DNA from: Phycomyces blakesleeanus NRRL 1555(-)
Taxonomy: Eukaryota; Mucoromycota; Mucoromycetes; Mucorales; Phycomycetaceae
NCBI RefSeq assembly: GCF_001638985.1
Contig: NW_017265135.1
Coordinates: 1,479,223-1,543,222, forward strand
DNA: 64,000 bases
Direction: 5' to 3'
Part shown: positions 12,518 to 23,302 of the stretch, piece by piece
Numbering within the stretch: position 1 is the first letter of the stretch
How the letters are laid out: every line of letters begins with the position of its first letter
Program-made: the position numbers and the translations under genes
Notes under the pieces: generated by a model
What the model was told of the DNA's origin: nothing
The model's input: the letters and a program-made list of their open reading frames with translations, nothing else
The model's database searches: none

Positions 12518-13240
12518 TGTTATAAATGAGTATTGATTACTGCTGAATCCGAGAGTGAGACTGAAGGATAAAATAATATCCTCAGCTATTTCAGTCAAAC
12601 GGATCTGCCTTTATGATATTATCTAATATACAGATCATCATATACATAATTAATTATTTATTATTATCACCATTGTTGTGGGGAGAAAATAAAGCTGTGA
12701 TATTTCAGGTACGAAACAATAGAAAAATAAAATATTTGATAATAGAGACATATAGAAATACTTTGAGACTGTATATAAGTTGTCTTTATTCATAAATAAA
12801 AAGTGTCCCTTTTTATAAGAAAACACAATCTGCTCTTGTCATTACGTCTTAGTTTCTTAAGACTTTCTTCCTTTACTATATTTGGTTATTAGAGTGTATT
12901 TACTGCTTAACTAGTGTTGGTGTTACAATTATGACATCAAGTCATAAATCGTACTTCTTTAGCTCTTAGCTATTCTTTTCTCTTTTATACTAGAGCTTTA
13001 AGACTTCCTACTAAATTAGCTCCATATCGATCTGACACAGTTTACCTGGCAGTATGATATAATTATCTTAACAATCTTTAAGATATTATCTACAGTACTA
13101 ACTGTAATAATTATTGGGCTGATTACTTAATCGTTTATATATATTTTATACTAACAAGATGATAGCTACTATGCTATCCCAATATGAATATGTTCTTATA
13201 TGTGATAAATCCAACATCCGAGTGTCTGGATCACCACAAG
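12518..13240 (+). repeat. Foldback element, left arm
   Basis: This stretch is an almost perfect inverted copy of 13350-14151. The arm starts with TGTTATAAATGAGTATTG and runs to GTGTCTGGATCACCACA. The inner 540 bp match with only a few mismatches; the outer 150 bp match with slightly more. Near 12672-12694 the left arm lacks about 95 bp that the right arm carries (13895-13990). There is no open reading frame of note in the arm. Confidence 0.9.
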
Positions 13241-13349
13241 ATCAGTCCGAGAGTTTTGGTAAAGAAGAGTATTTATGCTATTGGTAATATTTTACTATTC
13301 CGACCCAGACACTCAGGTAATATTTCATAATATTAAATAGTTGTAGTTG
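13241..13349. repeat. Foldback element, central spacer
   Basis: About 109 nt separate the two arms. The spacer is not palindromic itself, but an inverted copy of it occurs again at about 14262-14360, beside the element. It contains a duplicated motif related to the arm tip: CCAGACACTC appears here and in the arm. Confidence 0.75.
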
Positions 13350-14151
13350 TTGTGGTGATCCAGACACTCGGATGTTGGATTTATCACATATAAGAACATA
13401 TTCATATTGGGATAGCATAGTAGCTATCATCTTGTCAGTATAAAATATATATAAACGATTAAGTAATCAGCCCAATAATTATTACAGTTAGTACTGTAGA
13501 TAATATCTTAAAGATTGTTAAGATAATTATATCATACTGCCAGGTAAACTGTGTCAGATCGATATGGAGCTAATTTAGTAGGAAGTCTTAAAGCTCTAGT
13601 ATAAAAGAGAAAAGAATAGCTAAGAGCTAAAGAAGTACGATTTATGACTTGATGTCATAATTGTAACACCAACACTAGTTAAGCAGTAAATACACTCTAA
13701 TAACCAAATATAGTAAAGGAAGAAAGTCTTAAGAAACTAAGACGTAATGACAAGAGCAGATTGTGTTTTTTTATAAAAAGGGACACTTTTTATTTATGAA
13801 TAAAGACAACTTATATACAGTCTCAAAGTATTTCTATATGTCTCTATTATCAAATATTTTATTTTTCTATTGTTTCGTACCTGAAATACCACAGTTGTAG
13901 TCTCTCAATTAAGTATTTATCTAATAAAAGAAATATGTAGATGAAATATAATGGTGCCATATATATAATGTATATGTATTTGTATATTCCATGTCATGGT
14001 AATAATAATAAATAATAAATTATGTATATGATGATCTGTGTATTAGATAATATCATAAAGGCAGATCCATTTGACTGAAATAGCTGAGAATATTATTTTA
14101 TCTTTCAGTCTTACTCTCAGATTCAGCAGTAATCAATACTCATTCACAACA
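13350..14151 (-). repeat. Foldback element, right arm
   Basis: Inverted partner of 12518-13240, ending in the complement of TGTTGTGAATGAGTATTG. Together the arms span 1,634 bp. The right arm carries an additional internal piece (13895-13990) that is missing on the left and is repeated in inverted form at 14153-14262. In single-stranded form the arms would fold to a stem of roughly 700 bp. Confidence 0.9.
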
Positions 14152-14385
14152 ACCATGACATGAGATATATAAATACATATACATTATATATATGACATCA
14201 TTATATTTCATCTACATATTTCTTTTATTATACAAATACTTAATTGAGAGACTACAACTACAACTATTTAATATTATGAAACACTACCTGAGTATCTGGG
14301 TCAGAATAGTAAAATATTACCAATATCATAAATGTTCTTCTTTACTAAAACTCTTGAGCTGATCTGACTAGAGAAATATTATATC
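14152..14385. repeat. Rearranged fragment of the foldback repeat
   Basis: Two blocks related to the neighbouring element lie here in inverted orientation. 14153-14262 is the complement of 13895-14000, and 14262-14360 is the complement of the central spacer 13241-13348, fused directly to each other. The long inner arm sequence is missing. Similarity is lower than between the two arms, so this copy is probably older. Confidence 0.75.
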
Positions 14386-14916
14386 TGTTGTAAATGAGTA
14401 TTGACTACTGCTGTAATTGAGAATAAGTCTGAAGGAAATAATATAAGGCCTCAGCTATTCCAGTCAAAGGTGTCTACTAATTACTTTATTATTTAATACA
14501 CAGGTTTATCATACATGATAGTAATTATATTTCATATGATAATATTATCATAATATGAGATATATTAGTGGATTGTTATAAGTATAATTATAACTCATAA
14601 ACATATTTACTTTCAATGTTAATACTTCATTGAGATTACACACATTTATATAATTAATCATACATTAATTATCCCAAGATCACATTGCTCTGATTAAGGC
14701 TCAGATAGGATTGACTATCTGACCTCAGTCATATAATTTTTCTGATCCAAAATAATATAAATAGGAGTAGTAGTTCAGTATAGAAACATCATTAAATTTT
14801 GATACCAAATCTTTTCTCAATAAACTAACCCTACACAAGTTCTCATAAATCTTTGTTCCTCAATCTCAAATCTTCAATTCTTTCTCTTAAAAACTTGTTC
14901 AACTTCAATTACTACA
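14386..14916 (+). mobile_element. Possible solo LTR sharing its 5' end with the foldback arms
   Basis: The segment starts TGTTGTAAATGAGTATTG, a direct-orientation copy of the first ~85 bp of the foldback element, and can be closed at a CA at 14915-14916. Inside it lie a TATA box (TATAAAT, 14756-14762) and an AATAAA (14819-14824), followed by a pyrimidine-rich stretch. This order (TG, TATA, poly(A) signal, CA) is that of a long terminal repeat of about 530 bp. No internal retroelement genes or second copy are present, so it would be a solo LTR. The 3' boundary is uncertain and no target duplication was identified. Confidence 0.4.
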
Positions 14917-15276
14917 ATAGATTCTAGATTTTGGTGAAAATATTAAAAAAAGATGAAAAAAGCAAAGTTTTATTTAAGAGCAAAATAATATAATAGAAAC
15001 ATTTTTTTAATGTATATACTATATAGAGAGTGCAATAACTTGATATTTTTATCTTCTTATTTGAAATTTTATAAATAAAGAGGTCGCGGGTGCTATAGAT
15101 ATAACTAAAATTAACAAAGAAAGAATACTAGCTATCTCAACTTCAAAAATAATAATGCTATGCTTAAAACTTTATTAGATAAATATAATTTACGCTTCTT
15201 TTCATTCATTAAAAAAAGAAATCAAAAACAAGTAAAATCTCCTTGTCTTCATCTATTTTAAAATGTAACTTTTTAT
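14917..15276. other. Intergenic region
   Basis: About 360 bp of AT-rich DNA between the LTR-like segment and the 3' end of the next minus-strand gene. Nothing recognisable. Confidence 0.5.
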
Positions 15277-16448
15277 TTAGGACCAATCTCTAAGAGCCCA
15301 CTGAGAAAACGGTGATGCAATTGCATTAGGGACTGGTCCTTTAATGGTTTCGCCAAAAACATGTGGCAGCAATTGATGGCTATTTGAGCCCAATTCAGCT
15401 GCTACTTTTTTGTCAACAAGTTTGATGAAGTGGTTGTACTATATCAAAAGCATTATTATTTTATTTAGTATAATACAATACAATATATAAACTAAACTAA
15501 ACATTTAACCTTTCAAAAAACCAATTACCTCATCACTTCTCCAACCTAGACGATGAAAACGAAGCCCACGACCAGAAACAGGAGGCAAAGTACCACCGTC
15601 TGACTCACCAGCAGACATGGCCTCTTCTACAATAAGACCAGAGCAATATCTTTTCATCTTGTCATCAATGACAGCCTTGTAAGACTTGTACGCTGACTTG
15701 CAACGTTTGAAGCGTTGATAAAAATATTAAATTAGTTTTCTTTTTTTGCTTTAAATTAATATCTTATATAAGAATTATTTAAATAATAAATAAATAAATT
15801 ATAATCTACTTCACTTTCACGGCTACTCCTTTCTGTTGCAAGCATTACTCAACTTCTTTTTAGCCTCAGACTTATTGGCTGCACGTTTTCTGCTAGTGAA
15901 GTTTGTGTAGACACAGTCACGAACATCACTTTTCCTCAGTCCTGTTCCTACGAGGTTTCTTTCCAAGAGGGCAAGGAGGATTTCCGTCAGCTCGGTGTTT
16001 GTCGACTGGTTGAAGTGAACAGCTGTGTTCCACTTTGGTTTGTCATTATTGACTTGTATTGTAGCCAAGCTGGTTGACTTGAAGTTGGGGTCCCACAATT
16101 GCTCTCGAAGAAGTCTCTATTGAATTTTGGTAAAATATTAAAGATATAATTTAATATATGTATCATACATACATATGCTTTGGTTTTGTAAACTGAATTT
16201 GCCTCAGAAGCCATGTTAGAAAGACCAGCTACATTCATATCCATGTTTACGGGAGCGACAGCAGGGGCTACAGCCATGTGCTGACTCTGCAAAACAGCAG
16301 AGATGGGAGATTCCAAAGTTTTTGCTTTGATATCAGCAATGTCTTTCATGACAGCGACCATGTCACGATGCAAGATGGCAAGGCTGTCTTCTGCATCTCT
16401 TTCAGCAGGAGTGCGCCAAATAAGATTGCTTTCGTTTTGGTTAGACAT
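15277..16448 (-). CDS. Unrecognised spliced protein, one junction unresolved
   Basis: Exon 1 is 16173-16448 and exon 2 starts at 16116 after a clean 56-nt GTATGT..AG intron. The last exon is 15277-15438 after a 90-nt intron (donor after 15529). Exon 1 encodes a polar N-terminus with RTPAERDAEDSLAILHRDM. Exon 2 encodes RLLREQLWDPNFKST and a basic region TSRKRAANKSEAKKK. Later exons read SAYKSYKAVIDDKMKRY, GLRFHRLGWRSDE and end FSQWALRDWS. Between exon 2 (in-frame TAG after about 15825) and the SAYKSYKAV exon I cannot find an unambiguous donor and acceptor. One workable choice is donor GTAATG near 15850 with acceptor GTCAG near 15693. A frameshift is the alternative. I do not recognise the family; the protein is charged, lacks membrane segments and sits beside repeats. 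Confidence 0.55.
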
Positions 16449-17999
16449 TTTCTATTAATTTAAAACATACATTTAAATACATAACAGCTGTTAATATTCT
16501 TATATTTTCTGACTATATTTGAATTATAGGTGTATGACTATATTTATTAATGCACATACCAAAACGAAAGACGGGCGGTAAGAGTAAGAGTGTAGTAAAG
16601 AAGCTAACAAATACTTAGAAATCAAAAAAAGTATTTATTGATAATTGAGTTTTTTTTAAGAATAAAATATAAATTGACTTGTACACACTGTTTAAATTTA
16701 TGGGAAGATTGCTTTTGAGTTCCAACCCATTATATTCTTGCTGTCTCTCTTTCAGACAAATTCTTGTTTTGATCTGTATGTTTTTTCTTTTCTTTTTATT
16801 ACCCTTTTTGTATTTATCTATAAGGAGCTGCCTTATTAAAGGCATATGAAGGATATTTATGGAGACGACATGAGGTATATAGTAGTGTTATTATTACTGT
16901 ACTATTAACCAAGAAGCATCTATTATATATATTAATAAACGCAAAAATAAAACCATAATTCAAACCAATGACAGCTTAATATCAAATAGTTGGGGGAAAG
17001 AAGGTAATGTATGATCTCATAATAAATAGTGTCGCAGATTGATTTATAGATGTCAAGACGCCCAGGGTTGTAAGATTCAACATGTAGAAAGTCGGATTAT
17101 TACCATGGTATATAATTCTTGACCACTGGCCTTTAACATTAAAATAGAGTGTGCTACAATAGAAAGTTAGGTTGTAAATAAGATTTTCTTGGTATTTCAT
17201 TGCACATGAATAAACAGAAAAAATATACTGCATTAACCCCAACTCCAGTAATCTTCCAAAGCATTACACATATAAAGAGCAGATAAGAATACAAGTTATC
17301 AAGAGCCATTTTCTTAAAAACGGAAGTGGATGTAGTCGTCTTATAAAGCTTACAATCTTTAATCTAGTAACCGTTATTTTTTTTTTACACATGTGTTTTA
17401 GGGTGAGGTTTCCAGCGATATATCTATACATCTATACCTTTAAATAAAGGTTTGGCTTCATTACACTACAAAAAGAATTTACATTATAATATAATATAAT
17501 ATAATATAATATATATATGAATAATATTTCTTTAATATTTTGGAATTCTATTAAATTTATACCTTAAAGCTTAAATATAAAATAAAAGAAATTAATAAGA
17601 TTTTACCAAGGTTAATGCACACCAGAGGAAGAACGAAAGAGAAAGGAACGAGTCAAGAAACGTATTTAATAAATAAATAACACTCTTTTTAGAAAGTAAA
17701 GATAATAATAAGGTGCGCCAAGGTGTCCAGAATCTGCTTTATCAACAGTAAAAGTAAATAATGAAGGGATAAGAAGATAATTTTTGCAGTAATTATATAT
17801 ATATATATACAAAAGCAACATTATGATAAGAAAGGTAAATTAATTTTTTGTTACTGTCAGTACTGTTTTTTTTCGGTACATTGGAACAAAAGAAATGATA
17901 TTCCTAATCAAAAATAGCAAATAAATAAAATCATTTGTGAGTCTAGTTTATAATTGTTGTTAGAGATAAACGGTGAGATTGTACAACCTTAAGGACCAA
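16449..17999. other. AT-rich intergenic region
   Basis: About 1.55 kb of AT-rich DNA including a (TATAA)n-type tract near 17485-17518 and poly(T) runs. Weak open frames at 16615-16845 and 16982-17242 on the minus strand have no recognisable features and are not annotated. Confidence 0.5.
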
Positions 18000-18307
18000 C
18001 TAACTATTCATGTAAGAAGTTCCTTGATGATCAACCCACAGCCTACAAGGAAGCATTGTACAAGAAATAACTAATAATAAACATTGGAATCAAGAGAAAA
18101 AGAAAAAGAAAAGGGAGAGTGCTCACTCGCCAAGATATTTGGGTGGAGCTTCTTGATATTCTAATGGAAGATGAATACTGAAATGAGCCACGGCTTGACA
18201 TATCTCTATAGCTCATTAATGGATTTATGATGATTAACTGTGAATATATAAATATACATATTAATTCCAAGGCTAGTTTGTAATACAATACCCTGCCAAC
18301 CAGACAT
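18000..18307 (-). CDS. Small three-exon gene, 45-aa protein of unknown function
   Basis: Three exons, 18292-18307, 18127-18205 and 18000-18042, join in phase (1, 2) across introns of 86 and 84 nt. Their borders are GTATTG..TATAG and GTGAGC..TTGTAG. The product has 45 residues, starting MSGWQEICQAVAHFS and containing EYQEAPPKYLGELWVDHQG. No single frame shows it as an ORF. The evidence is that two independent intron removals keep the frame open, that the first exon starts with ATG, and that the composition is soluble and protein-like, unlike the translated AT-rich flanks. There is no signal peptide or membrane segment. I do not recognise the family. It might be a small subunit of a larger complex, but that is only a guess. 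Confidence 0.6.
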
Positions 18308-18794
18308 AATTAGTTACTATGACAAAGTATGCTTTAATATATATATGTATGTATAAAAACTTCTTTTGGGTGAACTAAGCATAAATTTTAGGTTCCTGAG
18401 TACCCGCCTGTACATATATATAAATTTGGAAATCACTGCAAATATGCTTAAAACGTCTGTGTGTCACTAATATTATAATCAAGACAGAGTTTAGATGGAC
18501 CCCACGAGTTAGCTTCTTTTTTGTCACTGTCGTTACGGTTATTGTTCCTCTTAACCAAGTGAAATAGTAATAATGATAATAATGATAATAATAACAAAAA
18601 GTTTTTTTTTAAATGTGTTGAGTTGAGGTGTGCTTTGTTGTGTTTAAAAGGGAAAAATAATGTATTTTTAAATATAAAAGATATATAACGGGCATGATAA
18701 AAGAAATACAGAGGGCGGAAGGCGGGCGAAGGAGACTTAAATGATGTGTATTACTTAGTTAGTTAGTTGGTTGGCTGGCTGGTTAGTTGGTTAG
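18308..18794. other. Intergenic region with GTTA/GTTG tandem tract
   Basis: About 490 bp between the 45-aa gene's start and the Hsp70-like stop codon. It includes an imperfect tetranucleotide array (GTTA, GTTG, GCTG units) at about 18756-18798 that runs into the Hsp70-like stop codon. Confidence 0.5.
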
Positions 18795-21563
18795 TTAGTG
18801 CTGACTATATCCACTCGTACTGTATCCTGAAGGTTGGTTAGACTGAGATGGATAGTTGTAATACGGTTGTGCAGGAGGGTAGCCACCTGCTTGAGAATGG
18901 GAATAGGATGGGTAATACTCCGAGTTTTGTTGTGACTGGACAGGGGGATAAGGTCCACTGTTGTTGCGATGGTAGCCCTGAGGAATATTTCCCATCATGT
19001 TAGAAGGTGGGTAGCCACCAGTAGATGAAGGTTGGTGGGGCTGGTTTTGGTTCTGTTGCATGTAGCTGTGTTGAGAAAGGGAGGCATTCGATAAGGCCGG
19101 ACCGGGTTGTCCGTATGGAGAAGGATATCCACCAGGTGGGTTGTGGATAGATAATTGGCTCGCGGTATTGGTCAGCTCATTCACGCCATATGGATCCTGG
19201 GATTGCGACTGCAGCTGCTGTGGCTGCTGTGGCGTCTGTGCATAGGCTCCATACGGAGTGCCACCATGTTCAGGTCCCGAAAACGAGTCCATGGCATCAA
19301 ATGAAGATGTGAAGACAAACTTCTTGTTTTGAATGGTACACTCGATTTTGATTTCTGTCAAACCAAAGTACATGTCGATTGTCATGTTGACCTTATCACC
19401 TGGTCGGACATTTTCCAACGTAGGCATACGAATGGGGAAGTGGCCAACCTTTTTAATGAGCTGGTGAGTTGTCAGACGTGGTGGTGGGCCTTCACCATCA
19501 AATGCAAACAAGTCTTTATCGTAAAATAAATATATACACATTTTTTGTTTTGTTTTTGGTTTAGTATTTTTGTGTTAAATAGACCTCACGCTTTGGAGAT
19601 AAATAATAAATCTTACCAGAATCTGTATCATTAGGGTAACTGATCATAAAGTTCTTTGACACCCGCTCATCAACCTTTACACTCTGGCCCTTTTGTACAT
19701 AAACACTAAAGCGCTGGCGACAATAGGTCTTTTGGTCGACACCGACAACAGAATATTCTGGGGGATCGAGTTCGTTTTGGAAGAGCATACGGGTCTCTAC
19801 GCCATATGTTCTTCGAGACACTCGCTCTGTTACAATCTGAGGGTTCAGACCAAAGTATACCGCACCACGGACGACAGCGAGTTCACCTCTGGGAGGCACA
19901 CCAATCATACCCACACGGTTTGCAAAGGCTTCTTCTACACGACGGAAGAGATAGTTTGATTGACCAAAACCACCGACCAGGAAGATGGCTTCAAGATTTG
20001 GAGACTGGTTGAGCTGGCCATCGATGAGGTCGAGCACCTGTGTAATCACAGGTTCGAACACTTCGTCACGCAGCTCATGGGCAGGAAGACAAAGGGAGCC
20101 ATTCTCGAGACCAATATCCTCATCTGTCAGGTCACCAAGACCCATGGAGGCAGGCAAGTCAAGGAAATGGTCTTCGTATCCATCAAACTCTGGCTAAAAT
20201 GTTTTCCTTCTCTTTTCAGTGTACTGTCATCATACTTTTTTTTTTAAAAAAAAATTCTTACTTTAATGATGTTCACAAATGTATCCATGATATGTTCCAT
20301 GGCAGAGTCATTGATACTACCACGGTGTGTGAACTTGCGCTTAATATACTCTCGCATTCTCAGATCCAAGAACCCGGAACCACAAGATCCACCATGACCA
20401 TTAGTTACTTCCTTAAGTGTACGCCTAGATGGATGAAGATTTATAGTATGAATGAATGAATTAATTGGGCTATGAAGGCCTTTTATCTAGTGAGGGAAGT
20501 AAGAGGGGAAGAAAGGCGAAGGGGAGGGGGAGGGGAGTTTAACCTACTTTCCGCTTGATTGTTGATCAATTTCAAAAACAATCAGATCCACAGTACCACC
20601 ACCAGCATCACAGATCATAAAACGTTGGCCGTGAACAAGGTTAAATTGTTCAGATTTTCTCTCACAGTACAATGCTGCGGCCTCGGGTTCTGAAATCAAC
20701 ATAAGTCTTTCTGGATGGTCTGATCTCTGGATGAGATCGGCACGAATAGCTGCCTCTCTCATTGCGGCCTTTGCACGATCACTCCACATGGCAGGAACAG
20801 TCAAGCACTACCAACAAAACAACAACAATAAGGTATGAGTTACATAGGATAAGCGGCACAGATTTATCTATATCTATATCTATATATTTTATACATGAAA
20901 ATGTGTGTGTAGGGAATATAATAATAATAACTTTTTTTACATACATAACGGAATTTGCTCTGATCGTAATTGCCTGCAAATCCTTTGAGAAGCTCGGTGC
21001 AAACATGTGAGTGAAATTCACGCAAATAATCAGCGATAACATCAATCACGTTGAGGCCGTTTGGAAGTGATTCTTGTTGAAGGTATTCATCAAGATAGAG
21101 CTTAAATTTAGACAAAAGGATAAAATCGACACTGTTTGGTTTCATGGCCTGGCGACGGGCACCATGACCCCAGTCGACTAACTGAGTCGATCCTTTGCGG
21201 TACAACGATAGGGTGGGTGTCTAAATGAGGAGATGTATTGTGAGATGAAAAAGCATAAAAGAAAAGAGAAAAAAAAATAGACTTACCTTTGGATAGACAT
21301 GGTTGTTCTGTCTGGGCCTGTGTGAATGATGTTGTTAGAGAAAAAGACAAGGATGAGGAGTGTGAATGCATACCATTTGACGATATCAATCACTTCTTCG
21401 TTTTGGGTGAATGCGTAACAACAGCCCGAGAATGTAGTGCCTGATGAAGATGTAGAGGATCAGTAAAAGAAAATAAAGACTTGTAGATTTGATGCATACC
21501 AAAATCGATTCCAACTATCACAGGATAATCTGCATAGTTGAGACCAGATGCTGTCGTATCCAT
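18795..21563 (-). CDS. HSPA12-like Hsp70 family protein with Q/P/Y/G-rich tail, 8 exons
   Basis: Exons 21500-21563, 21374-21440, 21287-21317, 20945-21220, 20548-20807, 20262-20424, 19617-20193 and 18795-19513 give 718 residues. The nucleotide-binding fold is divergent Hsp70 of the HSPA12A/B type: phosphate-1 motif GIDFGTTFSG (18-27), LTVPAMWSDRAK, SEPEAAALYC, phosphate-2 CDAGGGTVDLIVFE, and adenosine motif FLVGGFGQSNYLF. The canonical substrate-binding domain is replaced by a short beta-like region (FGLTEIKIECTI). From about residue 560 the protein becomes a 159-residue low-complexity tail rich in Gln, Pro, Tyr, Gly and Ser (TPQQPQQLQSQSQ, GGYPPAQPYYNYPSQ), resembling prion-like or condensate-forming tails. 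HSPA12 proteins bind ATP, but the substrates here are unknown. A paralog without the tail lies at 58059-60166. Confidence 0.88.
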
Positions 21564-23302
21564 GAGGAGAATTTAAAAACAAAAAGGAAGAAGAAGAGGA
21601 ATAAGAGGAGGTCAAGCTTAGAAAAGTGGGGTTTGGACAAAAAATGCGAGATGTTTTTTCCCTCTTTCTCTCTCTATTATTATTATTGTTTTGGATCCCA
21701 GCTTTATAACATCGGGTTACAAATGAACCAACTCTCAGGGCCAAAAATAGGTTTATTTTTTATATATTATTTTTTCTCTTCATTTCTCTCTCTATCTCTC
21801 TACCGCTCTCTCTCTCTCTTTATTTATCTATATATATTTATGGTGTTCTGGTTAGAAGCCAAGGACATTGAATACACGGGAGCTGTTCTCCAGGCAATAA
21901 ATCTATTTTTATATACATTTTTATATATAAATACATTGGTGTAAAAATACATTATTTCGGCGCTGAGTCGTACAAAATCCTTGAGATAGAAATAAAAAGA
22001 ACGCATATTTTTTTTTAGTCGAGCGCAAAAAAAAACTGACCAACTACATTTATGATGTGATGGTTGGTTGTTTGCGCATACCCAATATCATATATCTTAT
22101 AAATATAAATACAATAATAACAATAATAGTAATAGTTATTTTATGCCAAGACAGATAGTCGCTTGCTGAGTAAATTTGATTATCATTATTATCAAATCAT
22201 GAAAGTTTATAGCGCATTAAAATAGAAATGTACTTTTATCTTATACAAGAAGCATTTGGTTATTATAGTCCCTTTCACCATCAATTGGACATTCTCCTTT
22301 TTTTTCGAGATTAATTTGACTCAAAAAAGGAAAGTGTATTGTGCGCATATGTGTTTTGAAAATAGATATGCCAACATATTTCAAGGTAGTCAGAAGGGTG
22401 TTCAACTTCATCAACAACCAGCACAGACAAGGAAAAATATAGTAATATGAGTGAGTAAAAAGAAATAGAGGTAGCTGATAATAATTTCTGCGCTTGTATT
22501 AGTTAGATATTAGGTATTGATAATGCTGTAGTGAATTCGTGTATGTGGTGAGTAAGATAAATAAACTATCTTTAGTTCAATATGGTATTTCGAATACTAC
22601 TTGTTTCTAAGCCAAGACTCTTGGTAATTTTTAATGACCATAATAAAGTATATATATATTATCATCATAGTCGTCATAATCATCATCAAATATCTTATAG
22701 AGTATTAATATAAACTTTAGATTTGGGTTTAGCTTTTGTAAAAACAGAATTCAACTGCCCTCACTCATTTATATATATGATAACCACACGGACCATCGGC
22801 AGGGCAAAACGCGCTTAACACTCAGTTGTGTCACAACAATGGAATAGAGCAACAAACAAATAGACAAACCAAAAAAAAAAAAAAAAAATAAGGTCTCCAA
22901 GTTCCTCAAGTGTCACTTTATTTAAGGTAAAGTGCGTCTCAAATCTTTGCTACCATTCTGTATTTTATACACAAAAGCTTCTTGTACTTGAAGGAAGTAC
23001 TCAAGAGTGACCCCTCTGTATATATATATATATCTGCCTTTCTATTTGTATCAATCGTAACATAAACGGAAATTTACTTGGCTAAAAGGTGAGCATTAAA
23101 AAGTAAATTGTAAAAGCAACTAAACAAAAATAAAGTATTCAGATATTTATATGAATATCATGAATCAGAAGTGTAAATTTTGAGTACGATACTTGATAAT
23201 TATTTTCAAGACGTTTTGTTTATATCTATTTTATTATTATTTTATTATTCACTGTATTTCGTTGTTTCAATCCCAAGGCTTTGGCTACATAAGCTTCTTT
23301 CA
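21564..23302. other. AT-rich intergenic region
   Basis: About 1.7 kb holding the 5' flank of the Hsp70-like gene and the 3' flank of the coiled-coil gene. It contains CT-rich tracts near 21656-21680 and 21781-21825, a poly(A) run at 22872-22889 and short (TA)n. The 151-codon plus-strand frame at 21489-21944 overlaps exon 1 of the Hsp70-like gene and is low-complexity. No gene supported. Confidence 0.5.

Noticed and set aside
12138..12598. Minus-strand frames of 85 and 109 codons across the tRNA
   Set aside because: They read through a perfect tRNA-Thr gene and low-complexity flanks, so they are not coding.
18756..18798. GTTA/GTTG array considered as telomere-like repeat
   Set aside because: Units are short, mixed and internal to a gene 3' flank; they do not match the fungal telomere repeat TTAGGG.
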